A DNA stretch of 64,000 nucleotides, from contig JAPZUD010000001.1 of NCBI GenBank assembly GCA_027533425.1, forward strand, positions 248,001-312,000, read 5' to 3'. The notes under the pieces are model-generated. The model was given only the letters and a program-made list of their open reading frames with translations. It ran no database searches and was not told the DNA's origin. This document shows, piece after piece, positions 24,819 to 34,457 of this stretch. The DNA comes from Beijerinckiaceae bacterium (GTDB lineage Bacteria > Pseudomonadota > Alphaproteobacteria > Rhizobiales > Beijerinckiaceae). Position 1 is the stretch's first letter. Each line of letters opens with the position of its first letter. Both the position numbers and the translations under genes were made by a program.

Positions 24819-26236
24819 CAGCAGCAGGCAGCCTGTGGTTCGGCACGCGAGGGCGCAGTGGGGCTGCATCCGCAGCCAGCCGCACCTCCGGCCTTTGCGT
24901 CTTCGTCGCGCGCGCAGCAGGCCTCGGCATTCCCCTTCGGTGCCCCGCCGCAGCAACCGGGTTCGGCAGGCGCGGCCTTCGGGGCGAAATCGGTCGAGCA
25001 GACACCCGTCCGGGGCAGTTCGAGTTCCACCCTGGCCGCGGATGCGGCATCGCCGGCGATTTCCGCCACGATGGAGCGGACCTGCTCGTACCCGGTCGCA
25101 AGCAGAAAGGTCGGTGCCCGCCCGTAGCTCTTCATGCCAGCAATGTAGAAGCCCGGTTCGGGCTGGCCAAGTTCTTTCGCTCCATGGGGCCGTACCGTTC
25201 CGCAGGAATGTTCGTTCGGATCGATCAGCGGTGCGAGAATGCGCGGACATTCGAGGCCGGGATCAAGATCGAGCCGGACCTCGCCGAGCATGCCGAGATC
25301 CGGCCTGAAGCCCGTCGCGACCACCAGTTCGTCCGCGAGGACGGTTTCCCCGTCGAAGCCGGTGAGCCGCAGCCGGCCGTCCCGTTCTGCCATTTCCTCG
25401 AGCGCGAAGGGATGGATGGCCGTGATGCGGCCATCCTCCACTGCATCCTTCAGTTTCATGCCCAGCGCACCGCGATCGGGCAGCGCATCAGCCCGGCCGC
25501 CGCCATAGGTCGGGCGGAGATCGGCCCGCCGGGAGAGCCAGAGAATGTCCGTTCCCGGATGGTCCTGGCCGAGCCGCAACAGGTCCAGCAGGACACCGAT
25601 GGCCGAATGCCCGCTGCCGATCACCGCAACCCGTTTGCCGGCCAGCCGCGCGCCGGCCGGGCCGGACAGATCCGGCATGCCGTGGAGAATGCGGTCGGCC
25701 AGCGCCCGCTCGCCTCGAGCCGGGAGGCCATGGCCGCCGGCCGGGTTGGGTTGCGAGAATGTGCCCGAGCAATCGATCACCGCCCGGGCGAGCAGGTCGC
25801 GCTCTTCGCCGCCCGCCGCGACGCGAAGCAGGAAGGGCCGTTCCGCCCGGCCGCTGGTGCGGACCTTGTCAAGTCCGAAGCGGGAGACGGACAGGACGCG
25901 ATGCCCGGGATGCAGGACCCTGCGGATCGCGGGATGGCGGGAGAGGGGGGCGAGATAAGCCGAGTGCAGTTCCGCGCCGGTCGGGATGGCGTTGGCTGGC
26001 GGGGCTTGCCAGCCTTCCGCCTCGAGCAGCCGCGTCGCGGCACGCGAAAGGTTGAACCGCCAGGGCGAGAACATGCGGATATGGGCCCAGCGCCGCACAT
26101 GCTCGCCGACCGCTTCGCCCGCCTCGAGCAGGATGACGGGGATATCGCGGCCGATGAGTTCGGCCGCTGCGGCAAGGCCAACCGGGCCGGCGCCGATCAC
26201 GGCGACAGGCAGGGTGGGGAAGCGGGTCACGGACAT
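24818..26236 (-). CDS. FAD/NAD(P)-binding oxidoreductase with Cys-rich tail (ars operon)
   Basis: 472 residues. The FAD motif VAVIGAGPVGLAAAAEL starts near residue 10; a second dinucleotide motif VAVIGSGHSAIGVLLDL lies near 203; VVATGFRPDLG near 330 is the usual end of the NAD domain. This is the two-domain layout of flavin monooxygenase-like proteins. The last 60 residues carry nine cysteines (GVCSTD, GCCGG, ACC, GCGC, ACC), a tail suited to bind As(III) or a soft metal. AGGAGG eight bases upstream sets the start. It is followed directly by the MFS gene and preceded by arsR, so an arsenic detoxification step (as in ArsO-like flavoproteins) is the best guess. Confidence 0.78.
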   Translation of the reverse strand: MSVTRFPTLPVAVIGAGPVGLAAAAELIGRDIPVILLEAGEAVGEHVRRWAHIRMFSPWRFNLSRAATRLLEAEGWQAPPANAIPTGAELHSAYLAPLSRHPAIRRVLHPGHRVLSVSRFGLDKVRTSGRAERPFLLRVAAGGEERDLLARAVIDCSGTFSQPNPAGGHGLPARGERALADRILHGMPDLSGPAGARLAGKRVAVIGSGHSAIGVLLDLLRLGQDHPGTDILWLSRRADLRPTYGGGRADALPDRGALGMKLKDAVEDGRITAIHPFALEEMAERDGRLRLTGFDGETVLADELVVATGFRPDLGMLGEVRLDLDPGLECPRILAPLIDPNEHSCGTVRPHGAKELGQPEPGFYIAGMKSYGRAPTFLLATGYEQVRSIVAEIAGDAASAARVELELPRTGVCSTDFAPKAAPAEPGCCGGAPKGNAEACCARDEDAKAGGAAGCGCSPTAPSRAEPQAACC

Positions 26237-26293
26237 GCTTGTTCCTCCTGGGAAAATCGAAAGGCAGGGCTTGCGAAGGGCGCGTGCCGGGGC

Positions 26294-26623
26294 TCAGTCG
26301 GGTTTGCAAGGGCATGCGCCCTCAGGCGCAGCCGGTTCGGATTCCATGCAGCATTGATCCATCAGGGCTCCGGCCACTTCGCGCATCATCGGGTAATTCG
26401 CCCGGCAGATCAGCACGGTGGAGCGGCGTTCCTGGGTGACCAGCCCGACCTGGATCAGCTTCTGGCAGTGATGGGTCAAAGTGGAGGCGGCGATCCCGAT
26501 CCGCTCCTGCAGGCGACCGACCGGCATGCCGGCTTCCCCCGCCCGGACGAGGATCTGGAAGATGCGGAGGCGGGTGGGGTTGCCGAGTGCCTCGAGACGG
26601 GTTGCGATATCATCAATGTTCAT
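26294..26623 (-). CDS. ArsR/SmtB-family metalloregulator
   Basis: 109 residues. LEALGNPTRLRIFQIL and the helix-turn-helix at 36-58 (VGRLQERIGIAASTLTHHCQKL) define the ArsR winged-helix fold. The ELCVCDL metal site of classical ArsR is absent. Instead Cys91 and Cys92 (MDQCCMES) and Cys104 and Cys106 (ACPCKPD) lie at the C-terminus, with Cys53 and Cys73 further in; thiolates here could bind As(III) or Sb(III). Two matching palindromes lie at and upstream of its start. It heads an operon with the flavoprotein and MFS genes; it should repress both directions until metal binds. Confidence 0.87.
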   Translation of the reverse strand: MNIDDIATRLEALGNPTRLRIFQILVRAGEAGMPVGRLQERIGIAASTLTHHCQKLIQVGLVTQERRSTVLICRANYPMMREVAGALMDQCCMESEPAAPEGACPCKPD

Positions 26624-26645
26624 ATTTCTAGAATGATCGAAATAT
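26622..26645 (-). promoter_or_regulatory. ArsR operator, copy 1
   Basis: Perfect inverted repeat ATATTTC-N10-GAAATAT overlapping the arsR start codon. Its inner part ATTTC-tAGAATgATC-GAAAT matches copy 2 except at two positions. Confidence 0.6.
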
Positions 26646-26660
26646 AGCCGGCGTCAAGAA

Positions 26661-26684
26661 GAATTTCGAGAATCATCGAAATTC
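26661..26684 (-). promoter_or_regulatory. ArsR operator, copy 2
   Basis: Perfect inverted repeat GAATTTCGA-N6-TCGAAATTC, 39 bases centre to centre from copy 1. The shared pattern ATTTC-kAGAATsATC-GAAAT in two sites of one divergent promoter region strongly suggests one dimeric repressor. It could also control the nitroreductase gene that starts at 26803. Confidence 0.65.
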
Positions 26685-26802
26685 TCTTCCCGGCAGCCGG
26701 CAGAGATCCCGCTGGTCGGCAACCGCGCGCTGCGTTTCCGGCTTTACCTTTGGCCAAAGCGGTTTATCTCCACGCCAACCGTCTCATCGGATTGGATTGC
26801 CC

Positions 26803-27663
26803 ATGACTGCCCCGACCCCGGAATCCCTCTCAGCCGTCACGCCACGTGATGGCCTCGAAAAGCTCGTCCGTGCCCGCTACCGCAACGGCGCCCTGCCGGC
26901 CGTCTTGCAGGGCAACGAAACCTTGGCCCTGCTGGCGGCCCATCGCTCCGTGCGGGCCTACAAGCCCGATCCGCTGCCCGAGGGCACGCTGGAAACGCTG
27001 GTGCTGGCGGCGCAATCGGCGGCTACCTCGTCGAATCTGCAGACCTGGAGCGTTGTCGCGGTCACCGATCCCGCGCGTAAGGCCGTTCTGGCGGAGGTCG
27101 CCGGCGGCCAGAAGCATATCCTTCAGGCGCCGTTGATGCTGGTCTGGCTGGCGGATCTCTCGCGCCTCAAGGTCTTGGCCGACAGGCGCAAGCAGGCTGC
27201 AGAAGGTCTCGACTATCTGGAAATGGGGATCGTCGCGGTCGTCGATGCGGCGCTGGCGGCCCAGAATGCCGTGATCGCCGCCGAGAGCCTCGGTCTTGGC
27301 ACCGTCTACATCGGCGCGTTGCGCAATGATCCCGGCCGTGTCGCGGCCTTGCTCGGCCTGCCGGAAATGGCGTTTGCCGTCTTCGGGCTCTGCGTTGGCT
27401 ATCCGGCTGACGAGGTTGTGACCGGCATCAAGCCGCGCCTTGCCCCCGAGGTTGTGCTCCATCGGGAAACCTATGGGCAATCGGCCGATCCCGGCGCCAT
27501 CACCCTGTACGATACGGCCATGCAGGACTTCCAGGGCGAGCAGGCGATGCGACGCCAGCCCTGGTCGGACCAGGCGCTGGCCCGTGTGGCCGATGCCCGG
27601 GCCCTCAGCGGCCGCGATGTGCTGGCCAAGGTCTTGCGCGAGCTTGGCTTCCCGTTGCGCTGA
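26803..27663 (+). CDS. NADPH-dependent nitroreductase family oxidoreductase (NfsA-like)
   Basis: 286 residues. The FMN-binding N-terminal motif HRSVRAYKPDPLPEGTLE lies near 48 and AATSSNLQTWSVVAV near 72, as in NfsA/FRP-type flavin reductases; EMGIVAVVDAALAAQNAVIAAESLGLGTVYIG near 140-170 is the central helix region. The C-terminal VVLHRETYG and following residues fit the NfsA subgroup. Expected activity is FMN-dependent reduction of nitro compounds, quinones or metals with NADPH. It is divergent from arsR, with both ArsR-type operators in the shared gap, so it may belong to the same stress response. Confidence 0.85.
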   Translation: MTAPTPESLSAVTPRDGLEKLVRARYRNGALPAVLQGNETLALLAAHRSVRAYKPDPLPEGTLETLVLAAQSAATSSNLQTWSVVAVTDPARKAVLAEVAGGQKHILQAPLMLVWLADLSRLKVLADRRKQAAEGLDYLEMGIVAVVDAALAAQNAVIAAESLGLGTVYIGALRNDPGRVAALLGLPEMAFAVFGLCVGYPADEVVTGIKPRLAPEVVLHRETYGQSADPGAITLYDTAMQDFQGEQAMRRQPWSDQALARVADARALSGRDVLAKVLRELGFPLR

Positions 27664-27666
27664 CGC

Positions 27667-27693
27667 AAAAAGCCCGCCTCAATAGAGGCCTTT
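27667..27693 (-). terminator. Candidate rho-independent terminator of ygiQ
   Basis: Read on the minus strand, GCCTC-TATT-GAGGC is followed by GGGC and TTTTT (27671-27667). The hairpin overlaps the ygiQ stop codon, and the nitroreductase gene ends just beyond on the other strand. The stem is short (5 pairs). Confidence 0.5.
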
Positions 27694-29796
27694 GGTCAGG
27701 AAACCGCGGCCCTTGCCCGGTTTTCGGGGCTTGCCGGGATAGCGATCCTGCCCGGCGGCGCCCTCCGCCTTGCGCGGGGCCATCTGGCTCTTCGGATCGA
27801 TCCGCCGGCCTTCGCCGCCCCGGCCGGTTCCGGCCGGCTGCCAGTTCGGCACGAGATGGGCCTTGCCCGGGCCGATCAGGTCCGCGCGGCCCATTTCCTT
27901 CAGGGCCTCTCGCAGGATCGGCCAGTTCTCGGGATCATGGTAGCGCAGGAAAGCCTTGTGCAGGCGGCGCTGGCGCAGGCCGCGCACGGTCTCCACCGGG
28001 TCAGAGGCATTGCGCCGCACCGGGCGAAGCGGGTTCACGCCGGTATGGTACATGGCGGTCGAAAGTGCCATCGGCGAGGGAAGGAAAGTCTGAACCTGAT
28101 CGGCCCGATAGCCGTTTTTCTTCAACCAAAGCGCGAGGTTCATCATGTCCTCGTCCGTGGTGCCGGGATGGGCGGCGATGAAATACGGGATCAGGAAGTA
28201 TTTCTTCCCCGCCTTCTTTGCGGCCTCGTCGAACAGCTTCTTGAACGCATCATAGGTGCCGATGCCCGGCTTCATCATCTTGTTGAGCGGGCCATCCTCG
28301 GTGTGCTCGGGCGCGATCTTGAGATAGCCGCCGACATGGTGCTCAACGAGTTCCTTCACATATTCCGGGCTCTCCACGGCGAGGTCATAGCGGACGCCGG
28401 AGGCGACATTGACCTTCTTCACGCCCGGAATCGCGCGCGCCTTGCGGTAAAGCTGGATCAGCGATTCATGGCTGGTATTGAGGTTCTTGCAGATATCCGG
28501 GAAGACGCAGGAGGGGCGCCGGCACACAGCCTCGATCGCCTTGTCCTTGCAGCCGATGCGATACATGTTCGCGGTCGGCCCGCCGATATCCGAAATGACT
28601 CCGGTGAACTTGTCATCCTTGTCGCGGATCGTCTCGATTTCCTTGAGGATCGAGCCTTCCGAGCGTGACTGGATGATGCGCCCCTCATGCTCGGTGATCG
28701 AGCAGAAGGAACAGCCCCCGAAACAGCCGCGCATGATCGTTACCGAATGGCGGATCATCTCCCAGGCGGGGATTTTCGCATCGCCATAGTAGGGATGCGG
28801 CGCCCGGGCGAAGGGCAGCTCGTAGACAGCATCCATCTCCGCGGTTGTCAGCGGGACAGGCGGTGCCGTGAGCCAGACATCGCGGTCGCCATGGCGCTGC
28901 GTCAGCGGCCAGGCATTGCCGGGATTGCTTTCCTTGTGCAGCACGCGGGAGGCGCGGGCATAGGCCTCCTTGTCATTGACCACCACATCATAGGCGGGGA
29001 GGCGGATGACGCCCTTGAGATGGAGCGACTTCTGGTCATTGCGGAGCTTGCCCTCGTCGCCATCCTCGAGGTCATCGGCATGGGCCTCGAACCAGCCTTC
29101 CGGCGTGCCGGAACGGGCAAAGGCGATGCCGCGGATATCCGAGAAATCCTGGTTGATCCCGCCCTTGGCGATCCGGTGTGCCACCTCGACCAGGGCGCGC
29201 TCGGCATTGCCATAGAGCAGCAGGTCGGCCTTGGCGTCGAACAGCACCGAACGGCGCACCTTGTCCGACCAGTAATCGTAATGGGCGATCCGCCGCAGCG
29301 AGGCCTCGATGCCGCCGATGACGATCGGCACGCCCGAATAGGCCTCGCGGCAGCGATGCGAATAGACATTCACCGCCCGGTCGGGCCGCTTCCCGCCGGC
29401 CCCACCCGGCGTGTAATTGTCATTGTGCCGCAGCCGCCGGTCCGAGGTGTAGCGGTTCACCATGGAATCCATGTTGCCGCTGGTCACGCCGAAGAACAGG
29501 TTCGGCTTGCCGAGCACCTTGAAGGGCGCGGCGCTCTGCCAGTCCGGCTGGGAAATGATGCCGACGCGGAAGCCCTGCGCCTCGAGCAGGCGGCCGATAA
29601 TCGCCATGCCGAAACTGGGATGATCGACATAGGCATCCCCCGTGACGAGGATGATGTCGCACGAATCCCAGCCGAGTTCGTCCATCTCTTCGCGCGACAT
29701 GGGCAGGAACGGGGCAGGGCCGAACCGTTCCGCCCAGTATTTGCGGTAGGAGAAAAGCGGTTTGGCGCTGGGAAGCTCAGCGACGAGAGAGGCCAT
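27679..29796 (-). CDS. YgiQ-family radical SAM protein
   Basis: 705 residues, the usual length for YgiQ. The N-terminal [34 protein letters not shown] is the family's opening motif. The cluster motif [15 protein letters not shown] (C-x3-C-x2-C) lies near residue 375 and [20 protein letters not shown] near 520 is the conserved second half. The C-terminus is basic and Gly-rich. The reaction of YgiQ proteins is not established. The start at 29796 is preferred over an in-frame ATG 29 codons upstream because the family begins at [15 protein letters not shown]. It is divergent from the ABC-F gene. Confidence 0.92.
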   Translation of the reverse strand: MASLVAELPSAKPLFSYRKYWAERFGPAPFLPMSREEMDELGWDSCDIILVTGDAYVDHPSFGMAIIGRLLEAQGFRVGIISQPDWQSAAPFKVLGKPNLFFGVTSGNMDSMVNRYTSDRRLRHNDNYTPGGAGGKRPDRAVNVYSHRCREAYSGVPIVIGGIEASLRRIAHYDYWSDKVRRSVLFDAKADLLLYGNAERALVEVAHRIAKGGINQDFSDIRGIAFARSGTPEGWFEAHADDLEDGDEGKLRNDQKSLHLKGVIRLPAYDVVVNDKEAYARASRVLHKESNPGNAWPLTQRHGDRDVWLTAPPVPLTTAEMDAVYELPFARAPHPYYGDAKIPAWEMIRHSVTIMRGCFGGCSFCSITEHEGRIIQSRSEGSILKEIETIRDKDDKFTGVISDIGGPTANMYRIGCKDKAIEAVCRRPSCVFPDICKNLNTSHESLIQLYRKARAIPGVKKVNVASGVRYDLAVESPEYVKELVEHHVGGYLKIAPEHTEDGPLNKMMKPGIGTYDAFKKLFDEAAKKAGKKYFLIPYFIAAHPGTTDEDMMNLALWLKKNGYRADQVQTFLPSPMALSTAMYHTGVNPLRPVRRNASDPVETVRGLRQRRLHKAFLRYHDPENWPILREALKEMGRADLIGPGKAHLVPNWQPAGTGRGGEGRRIDPKSQMAPRKAEGAAGQDRYPGKPRKPGKGRGFLTKGLY

Positions 29797-29933
29797 TCTG
29801 GTCCCCGGATTGTGAAATTGGCATCGTTGCCGCTCCCATACAGCATATTCGGGTTGATGCGGAGTGTTTTTCTGTCGCTTCACGCATGGCCAGCGGCTAT
29901 GTCAGCCGCAATCATCGTAACAGGCCATTCCCC

Positions 29934-31556
29934 ATGATCCGCGTCGAAAGCGTTTCCAAGCGAAACAGCAGCCAGTTGTTGTTTGTCGAAGCCTCCGCCA
30001 CGCTGCTGCGCGGTGAGAAGATCGGCCTTGTCGGCCCGAACGGTGCCGGCAAATCCACCCTGTTCCGCATGATCACCGGACAGGATGGCCCGGATGAGGG
30101 CCAGATCTCGGTCGATCGCGGCACGATCATCGGCTATTTCAGCCAGGATGTCGGCGAGATGGCCGGCCGTTCCGCGGTCGCCGAGGTGATGGAGGGCGCC
30201 GGTCCGGTCAGCGCGGTGGCCGCCGAGATGGCGGCGCTCGAGGCCGATATGGTCGATCCCGGCAAGGGCAACCAGCTCGAGGACATCATCGCCCGCTATG
30301 GCGAGGTCCAGGCCCGGTTCGAGGAACTGGATGGCTATGCCCTCGATGGCCGCGCCCGCGAGGTGCTGGACGGGCTTGGCTTCAGCCAGGAGATGATGGA
30401 TGGCGATGTCGGCAAGCTCTCCGGCGGCTGGAAGATGCGCGTCGCTTTGGCCCGCATCCTGCTCATGCGCCCGGACGTGATGCTCCTCGACGAACCCTCG
30501 AACCATCTCGATCTCGAGAGCCTGATCTGGCTCGAGCAGTTCCTCAAGGGCTACGAGGGGGCCCTGATGATGACCTCGCATGACCGCGAGTTCATGAACC
30601 GCATCGTCACCAAGATTGTCGAGATCGATGGCGGTTCGCTGACCACCTATTCGGGCAATTACGAATTCTATGTCGAGCAGCGCGCCCTGGCCGAAAAGCA
30701 GCAGCAGGCGCAATTCGAACGCCAGAAAGCCATGCTGGCCAAGGAAATCGCCTTCATCGAGCGGTTCAAGGCCCGTGCCAGCCATGCGGCGCAGGTCCAG
30801 AGCCGGGTGAAGAAGCTCGACAAGATCGAGAAGGTCGAACCGCCGCGTCGCCGCCAGACCATCGCCTTCGAGTTCCAGCCGGCGCCGCGCTCGGGCGATG
30901 ACGTGATCAGCGTCAAGGGCGTCCACAAGCGCTATGGCAGCCGCACCATCTATGACGGGCTCGATTTCCATGTCCGCCGCAAGGAGCGCTGGTGCGTCAT
31001 GGGCGTCAACGGGGCCGGCAAATCCACCCTGCTGAAGCTGGTGGCAGGCGATACCACGCCCGATTCCGGCACGGTGCAGATCGGCGTCGGCGTGAAGATG
31101 GGCTATTTCTCCCAGCACGCCATGGATATTCTCGAGGGCGATCTCACGATCTTCCAGATGCTGGAGCAGAAATTCCCGCAGGCCGGGCAGGGCTCGCTCC
31201 GCACGCTTGCGGGGTGTTTCGGCTTTTCCGGCGACGATATCGAGAAGCGCTGCCGCGTGCTCTCGGGCGGCGAGAAGGCCCGGCTGGTCATGGCCATCAT
31301 GCTGTTCGACCCGCCGAACCTGCTGGTCCTCGACGAGCCGACCAACCATCTCGATCTCGCGACCAAGGAAATGCTGGTCAACGCGCTGGCCCAGTTCGAG
31401 GGCACCATGCTCTTCGTCTCGCATGACCGCCACTTCCTCGCGGCTCTGTCGAACCGCGTGCTCGAACTGACGCCCGAGGGTGTGCATGCCTATGGCGGCG
31501 GCTATACCGAATATGTCGCCAGCACCGGGCAGGAAGCGCCGGGCCTCCGGAGTTGA
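29934..31556 (+). CDS. ABC-F family ATPase (translation factor, YbiT/Uup-like)
   Basis: 540 residues without membrane segments. Two nucleotide-binding domains: GPNGAGKST (about 34), LSGGWKMRVALAR and VMLLDEPSNHLD in the first; GVNGAGKST (about 360), LSGGEKARLVMAIM and LLVLDEPTNHLD in the second. The linker between them (about 245-300, AEKQQQAQFERQKAMLAKEI, RFKARASHAAQVQSRVKK) is the P-site tRNA-interaction motif of ABC-F proteins. These act on stalled or initiating ribosomes. The ATG at 29934 begins at the strand before Walker A. Convergent with the DM13 gene. Confidence 0.93.
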   Translation: MIRVESVSKRNSSQLLFVEASATLLRGEKIGLVGPNGAGKSTLFRMITGQDGPDEGQISVDRGTIIGYFSQDVGEMAGRSAVAEVMEGAGPVSAVAAEMAALEADMVDPGKGNQLEDIIARYGEVQARFEELDGYALDGRAREVLDGLGFSQEMMDGDVGKLSGGWKMRVALARILLMRPDVMLLDEPSNHLDLESLIWLEQFLKGYEGALMMTSHDREFMNRIVTKIVEIDGGSLTTYSGNYEFYVEQRALAEKQQQAQFERQKAMLAKEIAFIERFKARASHAAQVQSRVKKLDKIEKVEPPRRRQTIAFEFQPAPRSGDDVISVKGVHKRYGSRTIYDGLDFHVRRKERWCVMGVNGAGKSTLLKLVAGDTTPDSGTVQIGVGVKMGYFSQHAMDILEGDLTIFQMLEQKFPQAGQGSLRTLAGCFGFSGDDIEKRCRVLSGGEKARLVMAIMLFDPPNLLVLDEPTNHLDLATKEMLVNALAQFEGTMLFVSHDRHFLAALSNRVLELTPEGVHAYGGGYTEYVASTGQEAPGLRS

Positions 31557-31601
31557 GCCGGCTGACCCCTTATCCGGCGCAAAGCGACGGGTGAGGGGGG
31601 C

Positions 31602-32081
31602 CTATCTGTATTTCGCCGCGCTGATGAACTCGCTGAACGTCTCGCACCAGACCAGCACGGTCGTGTACTCGGCGAGGTCAATGCCCGCCGGCAGGTCGAG
31701 GATGAAGCCGTTGAACGTCTTTACATCGCCGATCAGCCGGGATTCGCTCTTGACCGCGAGGAATTCCGCCTCGTCCTCGACAAAGGTCTTCACGAGATAG
31801 AGCTTGTAATCCGGCCCCGGCGCCAGCTTGCCCTCATGGGCAATGCGCTGCGGCGTGAGGCTCACCTTGCCTTCGCCCCAATGGAAGAAATCGCTGCCCT
31901 TGAGGTCGCGCCGGAACTCGGCCCGGAACATGGCACCCTCTGCCGCCGCGACCAGCGCGGCCTGGTCAGGCCCCTTCGGCGCGATCAGGATCGGCAGCAT
32001 GTAGATCCCAAGAGCGAAGCCGATGCCCAGCATGGCGAGATGGGAGCCGACAAGGATGAATTTTCGCAGGGTCTTCAGCAT
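31602..32081 (-). CDS. Membrane-anchored DM13-domain protein
   Basis: 159 residues. A single N-terminal hydrophobic helix (about 8-30, FILVGSHLAMLGIGFALGIYML) anchors it. The rest matches a DM13 domain: GEGKVSLTP, PGPDYKLYLV, TFNGFILDLP and the C-terminal TTVLVWCETFSEFISAAKY with the conserved cysteine. DM13 domains are proposed to take part in electron transfer with the cysteine as redox group. The ATG at 32081 opens the helix. It stands alone, with malate synthase G upstream on the same strand 154 bases away. Confidence 0.8.
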   Translation of the reverse strand: MLKTLRKFILVGSHLAMLGIGFALGIYMLPILIAPKGPDQAALVAAAEGAMFRAEFRRDLKGSDFFHWGEGKVSLTPQRIAHEGKLAPGPDYKLYLVKTFVEDEAEFLAVKSESRLIGDVKTFNGFILDLPAGIDLAEYTTVLVWCETFSEFISAAKYR

Positions 32082-32234
32082 TACGTGGCTCCGGAACAAC
32101 ATCAATGACCGGAAAGATGCCACAGCAAGCAGCAGGGGGGAATTGCCGGTCTGGTGAGTGGCGCGTGATGCGAGGTGTCATGGCCGGGCAGGTCCCGGCC
32201 ATCCACGGAAGTCCCCTCGGCAGACGAAAGCGCC

Positions 32235-34334
32235 TTACCCCTGGGCCTTCACGCGCTGGCGGAAGGCATGGAGCAACGGCTCGGTATAGCCATTCGGCTG
32301 CGCGACCCCGTCGAAGACCAGCGCCCGGGCGGCCTGGAAGGCGAGGCTGGTCGCCTCGTTCCCTGCCATCGGCCGGTAGAGCGGATCGCCGGCATTCTGG
32401 CCATCGACCTTCTTCGCCATGCGGGCGAAGGCGGCGTCGATCTGCTCGGCCGTGCAGACGCCATGGAGCAGCCAGTTGGCCATGTGCTGCGAGGAAATGC
32501 GCAGGGTGGCGCGGTCTTCCATCAGCCCGACATCATGGATATCCGGCACCTTGGAGCAGCCGATGCCCTGGTCGACCCAGCGCACGACATAGCCGAGAAT
32601 GCCCTGGGCATTGTTGTCCAGCTCGGCGGTGATTTCTTCCGGCGACCAGTTGCGGCCCTGCGCGGTCGGGATCGTCAGCAGCGCCGACAGCGGCGCGACC
32701 GGCTCGGCCAGGCGCTCCTTCTGGCGCGCATACACATCGACATGATGGTAATGCGTGGCATGCAGCGTCGCGGCGGTCGGCGAGGGCACCCAGGCCGTGG
32801 TCGCGCCCGATTTCGGATGCCCGATCTTCTGCGCCAGCATGTCGGCCATCCGGTCCGGCGCGGCCCACATGCCCTTGCCGATCTGCGCCTTGCCCGAAAG
32901 CCCGCAGGCGAGGCCGATCTGCACGTTGCGGTCCTCGTAGGCCGAGATCCAGGACGAGGCCTTCATGTCGCCCTTGCGGATCATCGCGCCGGCCTGCATC
33001 GAGGTATGCATCTCGTCGCCGGTCCGGTCGAGGAAGCCGGTATTGATGAAGACGATCCGGTTCTGGACGGCCGCGATGCAGGCCGCGAGATTGGCCGAGG
33101 TCCGGCGCTCCTCGTCCATCACGCCGACCTTCAGCGTATGGCGGGTCAGGCCAAGCAGGTCCTCGACGGCATCGAACAGGTCATTGGTGAAGGCCGCCTC
33201 GGCCGGGCCATGCATCTTCGGCTTGACGATATAGACATTGCCGTTCCGGCTGTTGCGGAACTTGCCGAGACCCTTGATGTCGTGCAGGGCAATCGTGCTC
33301 GTCATGATGCCGTCGAGAATGCCTTCCGGCGCCTCGCTGCCATCCGGCAGGAGGATGGCCGGGTTGGTCATGAGATGGCCGACATTGCGCACGAAGAGGA
33401 GGCTGCGGCCCGGCAGCGTCAGCCGGCTGCCATCGGGGGCCGTGTAGTTGCGGTCGCTGTTGAGGCGGCGCGTCATCGGCTTGCCGCCCTTCTCGAACGT
33501 GTCCTCGAGCGTGCCGTTCATCAGGCCGAGCCAGTTCGAATAGGCCGCGACCTTGTCCTCCGCATCGACCGCCGCGATCGAATCCTCGAGATCGACAATC
33601 GTCGTCAGCGCGGATTCCAGCACGATATCGGCAAGGCCAGCTGGATCGTCCTTGCCGATCCGGTGGGTCGGGTCGATCACCAGCTCGATATGCAGGCCAT
33701 TGTTCTTCAGCAGGAAATTGGCGCCATTCGTGCCGACCAGCTGCCCCGGATTGGCCAAAGCCGGCTGGCCGCCCGTCCACTCCGTCCAGCTGCCGGACGC
33801 CAGCGGCGCCGCCTTGTCGAGAAAGGCCTTCGCCCAGGCGATCACCTTGGCACCACGGGCCGGGTCATAACCGCCGGCCTGCGGCGGGGCGAGCGCGTCC
33901 GTGCCGTAGAGCGCGTCATACAGGCTGCCCCAGCGCGCATTGGCGGCATTGAGCACGAAGCGCGCATTGAGCACCGGCACCACCAGCTGCGGGCCGGCGG
34001 AAGAGGCGATCTCGGCATCGACATTGGTCGTGCTGACCTTGAACGGCGCCGGCTCGGGCACGAGATAGCCGATCTCGCGCAGGAAAGCCTCGTAAGCGGC
34101 GGCATCGAAGGGCTTGCCCGCCCGGTCGGCATGCCAGGCATCGATCTTCGCCTGGAGCTGGTCGCGCGCGGCAAGCAATTCGCGGTTGCGCGGCGCGAAC
34201 CGCGCGAAAATCGCGGCCATGCCGCTCCAGAAGGCACCGGCTTCCAGCCCCGTGCCCGGCAGGACGCGCGCCTCGACGAAATCGGCGAGTTCCGCCGCCA
34301 CCTTCAGGCCAGCCTTGTCAATCCGGTTCGTCAT
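32235..34334 (-). CDS. glcB: Malate synthase G
   Basis: 699 residues, close to the roughly 720 of the G isoform and longer than malate synthase A (about 530). Recognisable regions include [44 protein letters not shown] near 110-150, [16 protein letters not shown] near 250 and [32 protein letters not shown] near the end. It condenses glyoxylate and acetyl-CoA to malate. This is the usual sink for glycolate and glyoxylate, and the neighbouring sugar-acid operons may feed it. It is 123 bases downstream of the Asp-box gene on the same strand and probably has its own promoter. Confidence 0.94.
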   Translation of the reverse strand: MTNRIDKAGLKVAAELADFVEARVLPGTGLEAGAFWSGMAAIFARFAPRNRELLAARDQLQAKIDAWHADRAGKPFDAAAYEAFLREIGYLVPEPAPFKVSTTNVDAEIASSAGPQLVVPVLNARFVLNAANARWGSLYDALYGTDALAPPQAGGYDPARGAKVIAWAKAFLDKAAPLASGSWTEWTGGQPALANPGQLVGTNGANFLLKNNGLHIELVIDPTHRIGKDDPAGLADIVLESALTTIVDLEDSIAAVDAEDKVAAYSNWLGLMNGTLEDTFEKGGKPMTRRLNSDRNYTAPDGSRLTLPGRSLLFVRNVGHLMTNPAILLPDGSEAPEGILDGIMTSTIALHDIKGLGKFRNSRNGNVYIVKPKMHGPAEAAFTNDLFDAVEDLLGLTRHTLKVGVMDEERRTSANLAACIAAVQNRIVFINTGFLDRTGDEMHTSMQAGAMIRKGDMKASSWISAYEDRNVQIGLACGLSGKAQIGKGMWAAPDRMADMLAQKIGHPKSGATTAWVPSPTAATLHATHYHHVDVYARQKERLAEPVAPLSALLTIPTAQGRNWSPEEITAELDNNAQGILGYVVRWVDQGIGCSKVPDIHDVGLMEDRATLRISSQHMANWLLHGVCTAEQIDAAFARMAKKVDGQNAGDPLYRPMAGNEATSLAFQAARALVFDGVAQPNGYTEPLLHAFRQRVKAQG

Positions 34335-34457
34335 CTCGGGTTCCTTCCTTCGCGCGCCTATCGCGGCTTTTGCCGCATCGCCATTTACGCCGGAATCGGC
34401 AATTCGCCGCTATGTCAGGAATTCCAAGGAATTGTGCAAGCACAGAAAGAATGGGGC

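Noticed and set aside
22341-25127. A 928-codon plus-strand frame over the propeller, MFS and flavoprotein genes
   Set aside because: The opposite strand carries three recognised genes with start overlaps and ribosome sites; this frame has no domain and an anomalous composition.
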